Assembly: GCF_022662475.1 (NCBI RefSeq)
Contig: NZ_JAKNQQ010000002.1
Location: forward strand, 744,001 to 808,000
Source of the DNA: Sphingomonas sp. TREG-RG-20F-R18-01
GTDB lineage: Bacteria > Pseudomonadota > Alphaproteobacteria > Sphingomonadales > Sphingomonadaceae
Length of the DNA stretch: 64,000 bases
Reading direction: 5' to 3'
Position 1 is the stretch's first letter. Every line of letters starts with the position of its first letter. Under the pieces are notes generated by a model that worked only from the letters and a program-made list of their open reading frames with translations, was not told the origin of the DNA and did not search any database. A program made the position numbers and the translations under genes. Of the stretch, positions 27,030 to 35,648 are shown piece by piece.

Positions 27030-27407
27030 TTAGCGCGCGAGCATCGGCCCGAGCGCGTGCCCGGCGAAGATGTGGACGTGCAGATGCGGGACTTCCTGCA
27101 GCGAATCGGGTCCGGCGTTCGCCAGCAGGCGGTAGCCGCTCGTCACCAGCCCCGCCTCGCGCGCCACTGTGCCGACGGCGCGGACGAAGCCCGCGATCTC
27201 TGCGTCGGTGCCGCGCGCGCTGAAATCGTCCCACGAGACATAGGCGCCCTTGGGGATGACCAGGATGTGCGTCGGGGCCTGCGGGTTGATGTCGGGGAAG
27301 GCGATCGCGAACGCGTCTTCGTACAGGCGCTGCGCCGGGATCTCGCCGCGCAGGATCTTGGCGAACACGTTCTGGTCGTCATAGGGCAGGGTGGCGTCGA
27401 CGGGCAT
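27030..27407 (-). CDS. HIT-family nucleotide hydrolase
   Basis: 125 residues, HIT (histidine triad) protein. The triad PHLHVHIFAG is near the C terminus; the central FPDINPQAPTHILVIPK is the usual nucleotide-binding hallmark. Cleaves nucleoside phosphoramidates or dinucleoside polyphosphates. ATG at 27407 follows GAGGAG, only 10 bp after hisE, so it is the last gene of the his transcript. Confidence 0.93.
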   Translation of the reverse strand: MPVDATLPYDDQNVFAKILRGEIPAQRLYEDAFAIAFPDINPQAPTHILVIPKGAYVSWDDFSARGTDAEIAGFVRAVGTVAREAGLVTSGYRLLANAGPDSLQEVPHLHVHIFAGHALGPMLAR

Positions 27408-27417
27408 GTTGCTCTCC

Positions 27418-27741
27418 TCAGGGATTGGCGCGCGCGGCCTTTTCGGCGATTCCCGAGACACCCTCGCGCTGCGCGATCTCGGCGCGGACGTCGTCGAGCG
27501 TCACGTCGCAGTCCGCCAGCAGCACGAGCAGGTGAAACAGCAGGTCGCTCGCCTCTCCGACCAGCGCAGCCTTGTCCTCGGTCAGCGCGGCGATGACGGT
27601 CTCGACCGCTTCCTCGCCGACCTTCTGCGCGATCTTCCTGCGGCCTTTGCCGAACAGGCTGGCGGTATAGGAAGTCGCGGGGTCGGCACCCTTGCGGGCA
27701 AGGATCGTCGCGGCGAGCGTATCGATGGGGTCTTCGGCCAT
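27418..27741 (-). CDS. hisE: Phosphoribosyl-ATP pyrophosphatase HisE
   Basis: Second step of histidine biosynthesis, hydrolysing PR-ATP to PR-AMP. 107 residues with the MazG-like metal-binding motif GEEAVETVIA and GEASDLLFHLLVLL. The ATG at 27741 gives the usual length. It is separate from hisI, which is not in the window. Follows a small membrane ORF and hisF. Confidence 0.94.
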   Translation of the reverse strand: MAEDPIDTLAATILARKGADPATSYTASLFGKGRRKIAQKVGEEAVETVIAALTEDKAALVGEASDLLFHLLVLLADCDVTLDDVRAEIAQREGVSGIAEKAARANP

Positions 27742-27773
27742 GCGGTTCGGGCTGGCGCAGTTGCGCCTGCGCG

Positions 27774-27941
27774 TCAATCCTTGGGCGGGCGCTTGAGGAA
27801 GCGCTTGCGCAGCGCGCGACGCACGATGAACACGCCGGACGCCGCGAGCACGAACAGCGCGATGTCGGACAGCGCTGGGCCAGTGCGCGGGGTGGCGACA
27901 CCGCTGTGCGGGAGGGCGGTGGCGTGCAGGCGCGATGGCAT
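27774..27941 (-). CDS. Small membrane protein within the his cluster
   Basis: 55 residues. One hydrophobic segment (SDIALFVLAASGVFIV) is followed directly by a strongly basic tail (RRALRKRFLKR), a single-pass protein with an inside C terminus, or a sorting-like tail. No family recognised. Lies between a repeat-bearing gap after hisF and hisE. Its reality rests on position and composition only. Confidence 0.5.
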   Translation of the reverse strand: MPSRLHATALPHSGVATPRTGPALSDIALFVLAASGVFIVRRALRKRFLKRPPKD

Positions 27942-27975
27942 GGTCACGACCGCAGCTGAAAACGTTGCAAGTGCC

Positions 27976-28090
27976 GCACTACCGCGGCGGAGGCCGGGGC
28001 GGAATAGCGCAGGGTTCCGAAGGGCGGATCGCCACCTCCTTATCAGGCGCTTTGCCGTTGAGCCCCGGCCTGCGCCGGGGTGGTTCCGCG
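27976..28090. repeat. Diverged family 1 repeat
   Basis: Imperfect arms GGCGGAGGCCGGGGCGG (27985-28001) and GCCCCGGCCTGCGCCGGGG (28062-28080) in the gap between hisF and the small membrane ORF. Confidence 0.55.
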
Positions 28091-28099
28091 ACGATGGCC

Positions 28100-28867
28100 T
28101 CACGCCACCGGCCGCCGCACCGCAATCCCCGCCGCCGCGAGCGCGGCATGCGCGTCCGCGATGCTCGCCTCGCCGAAGTGGAAAATCGACGCCGCGAGCA
28201 CGGCGCTCGCATGCCCCTCGGTGATCCCGGCAACGAGATCGGCGAGCCCGCCGACGCCGCCGCTTGCCACCACCGGCACGCGAACCTTGTCGGCGATGGT
28301 GCGGATCAGCGCGAGATCATAGCCACCCCGCGTCCCGTCCCGGTCCATCGACGTGACGAGCAGCTCGCCCGCGCCCAGTTCCGCCAGCCGCAGCGCGTGC
28401 GCGACCGCGTCGATCCCGGTGGCGCGGCGACCGCCGTGGGTGAACACCTCCCACCCGTCGCCCACGCGCCGCGCATCGACCGAGGCGACGACGCACTGGC
28501 TGCCGAAGCGGTCCGCCATCTCGCCGACCAGCTCGGGCCGTGCGACCGCCGCGCTGTTGACCGCGACCTTGTCCGCGCCCGCGAGCAGCAACGCGCGCGC
28601 ATCCTCGACCGAGCGGACGCCACCGCCGACGGTGAGCGGCATGAAGCACACCTCCGCGGTGCGGCGCACGACATCGAGGATCGTGCCGCGCGCCTCATGG
28701 CTCGCGGTGATGTCGAGGAAGCAGAGCTCGTCCGCGCCCGCTGCATCATAGGCGCGCGCTTGCTCGACCGGGTCGCCCGCATCGCGCAGTTCGACGAAGT
28801 TGACGCCCTTGACGACGCGGCCGTTCGCCACGTCGAGGCAGGGAATGACGCGTGCGCGGACAGTCAT
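28100..28867 (-). CDS. hisF: Imidazole glycerol phosphate synthase cyclase subunit HisF
   Basis: With HisH converts PRFAR and ammonia to imidazole glycerol phosphate and AICAR. 255 residues forming a TIM barrel: [17 protein letters not shown] with catalytic Asp11, TVGGGVRS and the second catalytic Asp in VASVDARR, then [13 protein letters not shown] and VVASGGVG phosphate-binding loops. Preceded upstream by hisA with a repeat between. Confidence 0.97.
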   Translation of the reverse strand: MTVRARVIPCLDVANGRVVKGVNFVELRDAGDPVEQARAYDAAGADELCFLDITASHEARGTILDVVRRTAEVCFMPLTVGGGVRSVEDARALLLAGADKVAVNSAAVARPELVGEMADRFGSQCVVASVDARRVGDGWEVFTHGGRRATGIDAVAHALRLAELGAGELLVTSMDRDGTRGGYDLALIRTIADKVRVPVVASGGVGGLADLVAGITEGHASAVLAASIFHFGEASIADAHAALAAAGIAVRRPVA

Positions 28868-28874
28868 GCGAAAA

Positions 28875-28977
28875 AGCCCCTCCCCTTTAGGGGAGGGGTT
28901 GGGGTGGGGGAGTCCAGCAAAGCTACTCCTCGGTGAGACACAGCCCCACCCCTAGCCCCTCCCCTGAAGGGGAGGGG
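28875..28977. repeat. Family 3 palindromic repeat, short form
   Basis: AGCCCCTCCCCTTTAGGGGAG and TCCCCTGAAGGGGAGGGG arms with inner TTGGGGTGGGGG / CCCCACCCC arms; it lacks the second internal hairpin of the long form. Lies between hisA and hisF within the operon. Confidence 0.88.
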
Positions 28978-28994
28978 AAAGCGTAGTACCCCCC

Positions 28995-29729
28995 TCACGC
29001 CGCCTTCGCCACGGCCAGCGCCGCCGCCAGGTCGAGCCGGCCGTCATACAACGCCCGCCCCGTGATCACGCCCTCGACCCCATCCCGGTTGTGGAGCGCC
29101 AGCACATGGATCTCGGCAATCCCCTTGACGCCCCCGCTCGCAATAACCGGGATCCGCACGTTCCGCGCCAGATCGACCGTCGCCTCGACGTTGCAGCCCT
29201 TGAGCATCCCGTCCCGCCCGACGTCGGTGAACAGCAGCGCCGCGACGCCCGCATCCTCGAACCGCCGCGCCATGTCGATCACCTCGACGCTCGAGACATC
29301 CGCCCAGCCCTTGGTCGCGACGAACCCGTCGCGCGCATCGACCGCGACGACGATCCCGCCCGGGAAATCGCGCGCGGCCGCGCGCACGAGCTCAGGATTA
29401 TCCAGCGCCGCCGTACCGATCACGACGCGCGACACGCCCAGGTCGAACCACCGTTCGATCCCCGCACGATCGCGAATCCCGCCGCCAAGCTGGACGTGCC
29501 CGGGGAAGCGCTCGACGATCGCGCGGACCGCATCGCCATTGACCGATTCGCCCGCGAACGCGCCGTCGAGGTCGACGACGTGGAGATGCTCCGCGCCCGC
29601 ATCCGCGAACAGCATCGCCTGCGCGGCGGGGTCATCGCCGTAAACGGTCGCGCGATCCATATCGCCCTCGGCAAGGCGGACGACCTGGCCACGCTTGAGA
29701 TCAATGGCGGGGAATACGATCAGGCTCAT
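28995..29729 (-). CDS. hisA: ProFAR isomerase HisA
   Basis: Amadori isomerisation in histidine synthesis. 244-residue TIM barrel with FPAIDLKRGQVVRL (catalytic Asp near residue 10), GGGIRD, VVAVDARDGF (second catalytic Asp) and VIASGGVKG. The gene order hisB-hisH-hisA-hisF-hisE is conventional for alphaproteobacteria. A family 1 repeat separates it from hisH. Confidence 0.97.
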   Translation of the reverse strand: MSLIVFPAIDLKRGQVVRLAEGDMDRATVYGDDPAAQAMLFADAGAEHLHVVDLDGAFAGESVNGDAVRAIVERFPGHVQLGGGIRDRAGIERWFDLGVSRVVIGTAALDNPELVRAAARDFPGGIVVAVDARDGFVATKGWADVSSVEVIDMARRFEDAGVAALLFTDVGRDGMLKGCNVEATVDLARNVRIPVIASGGVKGIAEIHVLALHNRDGVEGVITGRALYDGRLDLAAALAVAKAA

Positions 29730-29753
29730 GCAATCCTCGTAACAATCTGCTTC

Positions 29754-29841
29754 GTCACCCCGGCGAAGGCCGGGGCCGCCAGGCTATCGGTCACCCCGGC
29801 TGCGCCGAACGCAACGGCCCCGGCCTTCGCCGGGGTGACGG
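29754..29841. repeat. Family 1 palindromic repeat between hisH and hisA
   Basis: Arms CGTCACCCCGGCGAAGGCC and GGCCTTCGCCGGGGTGACG enclose a core that itself contains a third CACCCCGG half-site. Within the his operon. Confidence 0.88.
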
Positions 29842-29847
29842 GTGGCG

Positions 29848-30453
29848 TCACGGTTGCCACGCGAGGAACCGTTCGAGCAGCGCCAGCCCGTAGCGCTGGC
29901 TCTTTTCGGGATGGAACTGGACGCCCAGCATATTGTCCCGGCCGATCGCCGCGGTCACTGGCCCGGCATGGTCGGTGCCTGCGATCACGTTCGCGCCCTC
30001 GAACGCGTAGGAATGCAGGAAATACGCTTCCCCCGGCACGATCAGCGGATGCGCGACGCTCGGCACGACGTCGTTCCATCCCATGTGCGGCACCTTCGCG
30101 GTCGAATCGGCAGGCGCGAGATGGCGCACCGTACCCTGAATCCAGCCAAGCCCGGCGTGGGTGCCGTGCTCTTCGCCGGTCTCCGCCATCAGCTGCATGC
30201 CGACGCAGATCCCGAGGAACGGGACGCCATCGCGCCGCACGCGCTGTTCCAGCGCCTCGACCATTCCCGGCACCGCCCGCAGCGCCGCGGCGCAGGCACC
30301 GAACGCGCCGACGCCGGGAAGCACGATCCGGTCGGCGCGCGTCACCGCGTCGGCATCGGCGGTGATCAGAATGTCGGCGCACCCCGCCGCCTTCAGCGCA
30401 TTGGCGACCGAATGGAGGTTGCCCGCGCCATAATCGATCAGCGCGAGCGTCAT
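29848..30453 (-). CDS. hisH: Imidazole glycerol phosphate synthase amidotransferase subunit HisH
   Basis: Glutaminase subunit that supplies ammonia to HisF. 201 residues of the class I amidotransferase fold: oxyanion PGVGAFG, nucleophile Cys in FLGICVGMQLM, and the His-Glu pair in GVQFHPEKS. Start overlaps the YciI-like gene stop by 4 bases (ATGA). Confidence 0.97.
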   Translation of the reverse strand: MTLALIDYGAGNLHSVANALKAAGCADILITADADAVTRADRIVLPGVGAFGACAAALRAVPGMVEALEQRVRRDGVPFLGICVGMQLMAETGEEHGTHAGLGWIQGTVRHLAPADSTAKVPHMGWNDVVPSVAHPLIVPGEAYFLHSYAFEGANVIAGTDHAGPVTAAIGRDNMLGVQFHPEKSQRYGLALLERFLAWQP

Positions 30454-30764
30454 GCCAGCAACGCCGCGATCTCGGGCGCGGCAAAGCTCGCGTTGAACTG
30501 GATCACGCGCGCGGTCGCGACTCCGCTGGTGACGAACGGATCGGTCGCGGCGAGCGCTTCCGCCTCGGCCTTGCGCCCGCGCGCGACGATCACCCCGCCG
30601 GTGCGCGGGTCCTGCCGCCCGGCAACGAGGAACACGCCCTCCGCAAAGCCTTTCTCAAGCCACGCGACATGCGCCTTCAACTGCGCATCCACCGCCTCCA
30701 GCGACTCGCCATACTCAAGCAGGATCAGGCACAACGGACCGTCGGCGCGAAACCCGCCCGCCAT
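30450..30764 (-). CDS. YciI-like protein within the his operon
   Basis: 104-residue ferredoxin-like-fold protein of the YciI family (LEKGFAEGVFLVAGRQDPRTGG, then DPFVTSGVATARVIQF). Its start lies one base after the hisB stop and its end overlaps hisH, so it is tightly co-translated with histidine genes. Family members are suggested to be small dehydrochlorinase-like enzymes or accessory proteins; its role here is unknown. Confidence 0.85.
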   Translation of the reverse strand: MAGGFRADGPLCLILLEYGESLEAVDAQLKAHVAWLEKGFAEGVFLVAGRQDPRTGGVIVARGRKAEAEALAATDPFVTSGVATARVIQFNASFAAPEIAALLA

Positions 30765-30765
30765 G

Positions 30766-31353
30766 TCAGAGCGTTCCCTTGGTGCTCGGGATCGCATCCG
30801 CCTTGCGCGGGTCGATCTCGACCGCCTCGCGCAGCGCGCGCGCGACGCCCTTGAACGCGGCCTCGGCGATATGGTGGTTGTTGCTGCCGTACAGCGTCTC
30901 GATGTGCAGCGTGACGCCCGCGGTCTGCGCGAACGAATGGAAGAAATGTTCGAACATCTCGGTGTCCATCTCGCCGAGGCGCTTCTGCGAGAATTCGGTC
31001 TTCCACACGAGATACGGCCGCCCCGAGATATCGATCGCGACGCGGGTCAGCGTCTCGTCCATCGGCGACAGCGCGTCGGCGTAGCGGCGGATCCCGCGCT
31101 TCTCGCCCAAGGCTTTCAGCACCGCCTCGCCGATCGCGAGCCCGGTATCCTCGACCGTATGATGCTGGTCGATATGGAGATCGCCGACCGTCTTGACGTC
31201 CATGTCGATCAGCGAATGGCGCGCGAGTTGTTCGAGCATGTGATCGAAAAAACCGACTCCGGTGGAAACGGTGTAACGGCCGGTGCCGTCGAGGTTGACA
31301 GTGACGTCAATCGAGGTTTCGCTGGTCCGGCGGGAGATGGTGGCGGTGCGCAT
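30766..31353 (-). CDS. hisB: Imidazoleglycerol-phosphate dehydratase HisB
   Basis: Dehydrates imidazole glycerol phosphate. 195 residues, monofunctional (no histidinol phosphatase domain). Metal-binding motifs [13 protein letters not shown] and [16 protein letters not shown], then the second repeat [13 protein letters not shown] and [16 protein letters not shown] at 31353, preceded by GGGAAGGG. First gene of the cluster, divergent from sspB. Confidence 0.97.
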   Translation of the reverse strand: MRTATISRRTSETSIDVTVNLDGTGRYTVSTGVGFFDHMLEQLARHSLIDMDVKTVGDLHIDQHHTVEDTGLAIGEAVLKALGEKRGIRRYADALSPMDETLTRVAIDISGRPYLVWKTEFSQKRLGEMDTEMFEHFFHSFAQTAGVTLHIETLYGSNNHHIAEAAFKGVARALREAVEIDPRKADAIPSTKGTL

Positions 31354-31373
31354 GCCCTTCCCATAACGCTTCT

Positions 31374-31387
31374 TTGCACCCGTGCAA
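31374..31387. promoter_or_regulatory. Palindrome between hisB and sspB
   Basis: TTGCAC-CC-GTGCAA, perfect 6-bp arms, in the 71-bp divergent gap, 21 bases before hisB. Could be an operator; no regulator is identifiable. Confidence 0.35.
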
Positions 31388-31424
31388 TCTTGACCCGAAA
31401 GCAAAGGGCGCTACCCAAGGGCGC

Positions 31425-31907
31425 ATGAGCGATGGTCTTCCCGATAGCCTGATTCCCTATGACGATATCGTCCAGGAGGCGCTGCGTGCCGTGGTGGGCC
31501 GCGTGCTCGGTTCGGTCGCCGAAAGCGGCGGTCTGCCGGGCGAGCACCATTTCTACATCACCTTCAAGACCCAGGCCCCCGGCGTCGACATTCCGACCCG
31601 GCTGATGGAGCGCTTCCCCGACGAGATGACGATCGTCATGCAGAACCGCTATTGGGATCTGCTGGTCGACGAGACCAAGTTCTCGGTCGGCCTGAGCTTC
31701 AACCAGGTGCCGTCGAAGCTGGTGATCCCCTATTCGGCGATCACCGGGTTCAGCGACCCCGCGGTCAATTTCGAGCTGCGCTTCCAGGCGGCGGAAGGCC
31801 CCGAGGGCCCCGACCCGCATGACGAAGCCGAGAATGACGGCCCGACCGCAACCCCAATCGAGGACGGATCGAACGTCGTCGCGGTGGATTTCAAGCGCAA
31901 GAAATAA
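31425..31907 (+). CDS. sspB: ClpXP adaptor SspB family protein
   Basis: 160 residues. Ordered N-terminal domain (YDDIVQEALRAVVGRVL, HFYITFKT, TIVMQNRYWDLLV, IPYSAITGFSDP) matches alphaproteobacterial SspB, which delivers ssrA-tagged proteins to ClpXP. A flexible acidic linker (about 120-145) ends with VVAVDFKRKK, the ClpX-docking tail. ATG at 31425 follows AAGGG. Confidence 0.93.
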   Translation: MSDGLPDSLIPYDDIVQEALRAVVGRVLGSVAESGGLPGEHHFYITFKTQAPGVDIPTRLMERFPDEMTIVMQNRYWDLLVDETKFSVGLSFNQVPSKLVIPYSAITGFSDPAVNFELRFQAAEGPEGPDPHDEAENDGPTATPIEDGSNVVAVDFKRKK

Positions 31908-31953
31908 GCCCTCCGGTCCCCGCTGATGGGAGCGGGGGCATTGGAGACTGGCG

Positions 31954-33339
31954 ATGACCGACACCCGTACCGAAACCGATTCGCTCGGCCCCGTCGAGGT
32001 TCCGGCGAGCGCCTATTGGGGCGCGCAGACGCAGCGCTCGATCGAGAATTTCCCCTTCCCCGCGACTGAGCGGATGCCGCTCGCGATCGTTCACGCGCTT
32101 GCGATCGTCAAACAGGCCGCGGCGCGGGTGAACCGCGCGCACGGGCTTCCCGAGGACATCGCCGGACAGATCGAGTCGGCCGCCGCCGAAGTCGCGGCGG
32201 GTGCGCTCGACGACCAGTTCCCGCTGGTCATCTGGCAGACCGGGTCGGGCACGCAGACCAACATGAACGTCAACGAGGTGATCGCCGGGCGCGCCAACGA
32301 GCAGTTGACGGGCACGCGCGGCGGCAAGACGCCGGTCCACCCGAACGACCACGTCAACAAGAGCCAGTCGTCGAACGACAGTTTCCCGACCGCGCTCCAC
32401 ATCGCCGCATCGATCGGCGTGACGCAGCGGCTGTTTCCCGCGCTCGACCGGCTGCATGCAGCACTCGACGCCAAGGCGCGTGCGTGGAGCGGGATCGTCA
32501 AGATCGGGCGGACGCATCTGCAGGATGCCACGCCGGTCACGCTCGGGCAGGAATTCTCGGGCTACGCCAACCAATTGTACCGCTGCCGGCGGCGGATCGA
32601 CCCGGCGGTCACGCATGGCACCAACCGGCTCGCGCAGGGCGGGACCGCGGTCGGCACCGGGCTCAACGCGCCGGAAGGGTTCGCGCGCGATATCTGTCTG
32701 GTCATCTCCGAGATCACCGGACTGCCGTTCCACCCGGCGCAGAACCCGTTCGAGGCGCTCGCGTCGAACGATCCGATCGTCCAGCTGTCGGGGACGCTCA
32801 ATACCCTCGCAGTCGCGCTGACCAAGATTGCCAACGATATCCGCCTTTTAGGCTCGGGCCCACGTTCGGGGCTGGGCGAACTGCATTTACCCGAGACCGA
32901 GCCGGGCAGCTCGATCATGCCGGGCAAGGTCAACCCGACTCAGTGCGAGATGCTGACGATGGTCGCAGCCCAGGTGATCGGCAATCATCAGGCGATCACG
33001 ATCGGCGGCTTGCAGGGGCATCTCGAGCTCAACGTGTTCAAGCCGATGCTCGGCGCGGCATTGCTCCGCTCGATCGATCTGCTCGCGGTCGCGATGGAGA
33101 GCTTTGCGGAGCGCTGCGTCGAGGGGATCGAACCCGACGAGACGCGAATCGCCGAGCTTGTCGATCGCTCGCTGATGCTCGTCACCGCGCTCGCGCCCGA
33201 GATCGGCTATGACAATGCCGCGAAGATCGCCAAGCATGCGCATCACGAGGGGCTGACGCTGCGCGCGGCGGGGATCGCGCTCGGACTGGTGGACGAGGCG
33301 ACGTTCGACCGGCTGGTGCGGCCCGAAACGATGGTCTGA
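31954..33339 (+). CDS. fumC: Fumarate hydratase, class II
   Basis: Interconverts fumarate and malate in the TCA cycle. 461 residues, the iron-free tetrameric type: [20 protein letters not shown], the catalytic loop [15 protein letters not shown] and [10 protein letters not shown]. Same strand as sspB, 46 bp downstream, probably cotranscribed. Confidence 0.97.
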   Translation: MTDTRTETDSLGPVEVPASAYWGAQTQRSIENFPFPATERMPLAIVHALAIVKQAAARVNRAHGLPEDIAGQIESAAAEVAAGALDDQFPLVIWQTGSGTQTNMNVNEVIAGRANEQLTGTRGGKTPVHPNDHVNKSQSSNDSFPTALHIAASIGVTQRLFPALDRLHAALDAKARAWSGIVKIGRTHLQDATPVTLGQEFSGYANQLYRCRRRIDPAVTHGTNRLAQGGTAVGTGLNAPEGFARDICLVISEITGLPFHPAQNPFEALASNDPIVQLSGTLNTLAVALTKIANDIRLLGSGPRSGLGELHLPETEPGSSIMPGKVNPTQCEMLTMVAAQVIGNHQAITIGGLQGHLELNVFKPMLGAALLRSIDLLAVAMESFAERCVEGIEPDETRIAELVDRSLMLVTALAPEIGYDNAAKIAKHAHHEGLTLRAAGIALGLVDEATFDRLVRPETMV

Positions 33340-33355
33340 TCTCCGGTTTCCCTCC

Positions 33356-33473
33356 CGTCACCCCGGCGAAGGCCGGGGCCGTCTGGTTGTCCGGGCGCAG
33401 CGGGACGTCCGGGCGCGCGACATCGCCGGTTTTGCCCCCGAACATGGCGGCCCCGGCCTTCGCTGGGGTGACG
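33356..33473. repeat. Family 1 palindromic repeat
   Basis: Arms CGTCACCCCGGCGAAGGCC and GGCCTTCGCTGGGGTGACG (one mismatch) with a ~78-base core, between fumC and the small membrane ORF. Confidence 0.85.
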
Positions 33474-33561
33474 GGCGTGGGGCCGGCTGCCGCCGGCGCA
33501 GGAGCCCGCGTGGAACCAACTTCCCGCCCGAACGCTACCTGCCGCACCACAGGAGACAATC

Positions 33562-33783
33562 ATGAGCGTAACGACCCTTATCGGCGCAGCCATCGGCGCC
33601 GCCATCGATGGTTCCAGCGGCGACGACAGCAGCGTCGACGGCGCGATCGAGGGCGCGATCGCGGCCAAGGTCATCACCGCCGTCATTCCGCTCGCGCTGA
33701 CGTTTGCGACCGGCTGGCTCGTCCTGCGCGGCATCGGCAAGCTCAAGGCCGAGGTGTTCGGCGCGGAACCCGCGCAGCGCTAA
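33562..33783 (+). CDS. Small single-pass membrane protein
   Basis: 73 residues. A Gly/Ala/Asp-rich first half precedes one membrane segment (VITAVIPLALTFATGWLVL) and a short tail. A good ribosome binding site (AGGAG, 6 bases before ATG) supports it. No family recognised. 49 bp upstream of gmk on the same strand. Confidence 0.7.
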   Translation: MSVTTLIGAAIGAAIDGSSGDDSSVDGAIEGAIAAKVITAVIPLALTFATGWLVLRGIGKLKAEVFGAEPAQR

Positions 33784-33831
33784 AACGCCGGACGGGTTGA
33801 CGCACACCCTATGGCCGCGCCACTAGCGGCC

Positions 33832-34488
33832 ATGCCCGACCATCGTTCTTCGCAGCCCAAGAGCTTCAAACGCCGCGGACTGATGTTCGTCCTGTCCTCG
33901 CCTTCGGGCGCGGGCAAGTCGACGATCGCCAATCGCCTGCTCAGGGAAGAGCATAACAAGCTTAAGATGTCGGTGTCCTACACGACCCGTCCGATGCGAA
34001 AGGGCGAGGTCGAAGGGCGCGATTATCATTTCGTCGACAAGGAAACCTTCCGTCACATGGCGGAAGACGACCAGTTCCTCGAATGGGCGCGCGTGTTCGA
34101 CGAACGCTACGGCACCCCGCGCGACACCGTGTTCAAGGATCTCGAGCACGGGCAGGATATCCTGTTCGACATCGACTGGCAGGGCGCGCAGCAATTGTTC
34201 CAGCTTGCGGGCGGCGATGTGGTGCGCGTGTTCATCCTGCCACCGGGGCTGAAGACGCTGCGCGACCGGCTCGAGAAGCGCGCGACCGATTCGCAGGAGG
34301 TGATCGACCGCCGGATGGACCGTGCGCTCGCCGAGGTGAGCCACTGGGACGGGTACGATTACGTTCTGGTCAACGACGATCTCGATGACTGTTACGAGTG
34401 CGTCCAGACGATCCTGACCGCGGAACGCCTGAAGCGCTCGCGGCAGCGCGGGATGATCGGGTTTATTCGGCGCTTGCCGGAGAAGTAA
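33832..34488 (+). CDS. gmk: Guanylate kinase
   Basis: Phosphorylates GMP to GDP. 218 residues: P-loop SSPSGAGKSTI, GMP-binding SVSYTTRPMRKGEVEGRDYHF, and lid with RRMDRA. An in-frame ATG at 33811 exists; 33832 was chosen because it leaves a short 15-residue leader before the conserved GLMFVLSSPSG. No strong ribosome binding site for either. Confidence 0.95.
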   Translation: MPDHRSSQPKSFKRRGLMFVLSSPSGAGKSTIANRLLREEHNKLKMSVSYTTRPMRKGEVEGRDYHFVDKETFRHMAEDDQFLEWARVFDERYGTPRDTVFKDLEHGQDILFDIDWQGAQQLFQLAGGDVVRVFILPPGLKTLRDRLEKRATDSQEVIDRRMDRALAEVSHWDGYDYVLVNDDLDDCYECVQTILTAERLKRSRQRGMIGFIRRLPEK

Positions 34489-34525
34489 GGATTGTTTGGG
34501 GGTTTGGCGTCTCCTTTCCCCCTGC

Positions 34526-34714
34526 CGTCATTCCCGCGAAGGCGAGACCTCGGCTAAAGTTGGGTTACGGACCGTCATTTTCTGTTTTCCCGCGAAGGCG
34601 GGAACCCAGAGCCAGCCAGAACAACGGCTTGCAGTTCTCGCGACTCCTGGACTCCCGCTTTCGCGGGAGAACACCGAAGGTTTCGCAGAGGTCATGCTTC
34701 CGCGGGGATGACGG
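34526..34714. repeat. Family 4 repeats, nested
   Basis: An inner ~92-bp element (34583-34674; arms GTTTTCCCGCGAAGGCGGGA and TCCCGCTTTCGCGGGAGAAC) sits between outer CCGTCATTCCCGCGAAGGCG and GCTTCCGCGGGGATGACGG arms, as if one copy had been inserted into another. The inner core is shared, in reverse orientation, with 40821-40913. Confidence 0.82.
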
Positions 34715-34737
34715 ATACGGGGCGGGATTCCCGGTAA

Positions 34738-35430
34738 TCAGCCCGCCAGCAACTCCAGCATCCGAACGCCGCCACCGAAGTCGCGCCGCCGTGCTGCGAT
34801 TCCCGCCGCGGCGAGCGGGTCGCGGCCCCAGCGTTCCGCCTGATACTCCTCGTCGAGCGTCACTGCGTCCCACACCTGTTCCGCGCTCGCCGCGCGCTCG
34901 GACAAGGCGAGCGCCGCGATCAGCGAGCCGCCGATCGTCACGACCGGCGACAGCGCCGCCAGCGTGAACGCATCGCGCGCTGCGATCGCGTCCGCCAGCC
35001 GCGTCAGCGTCAGCGGAGGCGGCGCGCGGTGCAATATCCCGGTCGCTACCTCGATATGCACGTCGTACCGCGCGCGCGCCCAGTCGAGTAGCGGGTCCCA
35101 CGCCGCCGCCTGCCGCGCGACCAGATCCTCGGGTGAATCCGCCCGATAACAGAGCAGGTCGCTCTCGCCATAATGGGCGAGGCCTTGTGCGAACAGGATC
35201 GGGTCAGGCCCGACCCGATCGATTGAGGCATTGCCCAGCCCGGTCAGCGGCATCGCGCGCGGGTCGATCTCCGCCCCCTCTTCGACCGAACGCCATTCTT
35301 CGGCAACCGCCTCCGCCAGCGCCTCGGTCGGCAGCACGAGCGGCACGCGCCCGGGCGTCCGCAGCGGGCGGTCGTCGAGCCGGATCCCGCGCTCGGCATC
35401 GACCGCGACCTCTTTCCAGAACCGCTTCAT
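34738..35430 (-). CDS. ATP12-family F1-ATPase assembly chaperone
   Basis: 230 residues of the ATP12 family, which in mitochondria binds the alpha subunit during F1 assembly; alphaproteobacterial homologues are assumed to act likewise. Begins KRFWKEVAVD and has the LDDRPLRTPGR element, DLLCYRAD and the helical C-terminal LDEEYQAERWGRDPLA. Its start overlaps the stop of the small membrane ORF (ATGA), forming a coupled three-gene unit with the HAD gene. Confidence 0.93.
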   Translation of the reverse strand: MKRFWKEVAVDAERGIRLDDRPLRTPGRVPLVLPTEALAEAVAEEWRSVEEGAEIDPRAMPLTGLGNASIDRVGPDPILFAQGLAHYGESDLLCYRADSPEDLVARQAAAWDPLLDWARARYDVHIEVATGILHRAPPPLTLTRLADAIAARDAFTLAALSPVVTIGGSLIAALALSERAASAEQVWDAVTLDEEYQAERWGRDPLAAAGIAARRRDFGGGVRMLELLAG

Positions 35431-35648
35431 GGTTGCTCCGGACTCCGCCAGCGTCGCGCGAGCGCGCGCGGGACGATCGCGATCAGCAACAGCGCGGAGA
35501 TCACCAGCGCCGTGCCGATCACCTTGGGTACAGGCGATTGCGCGCGGACGATCAGAACCAGCCCGAGCAACGCGCCGGCCACGCCCAGCAGGCGCGTGCC
35601 GAGCATCGCGAAATAGCGGTTGCGCGCAAGCGTATCGGGGTCGGTCAT
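35427..35648 (-). CDS. Small two-helix membrane protein
   Basis: 73 residues with two hydrophobic segments (LLGVAGALLGLVLIV and VIGTALVISALLLIAIV) and a basic tail. Overlaps by 4 bases both the HAD gene upstream and the ATP12 gene downstream, which strongly supports translation. No recognised domain; sphingomonads carry comparable short proteins here. Confidence 0.75.
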   Translation of the reverse strand: MTDPDTLARNRYFAMLGTRLLGVAGALLGLVLIVRAQSPVPKVIGTALVISALLLIAIVPRALARRWRSPEQP

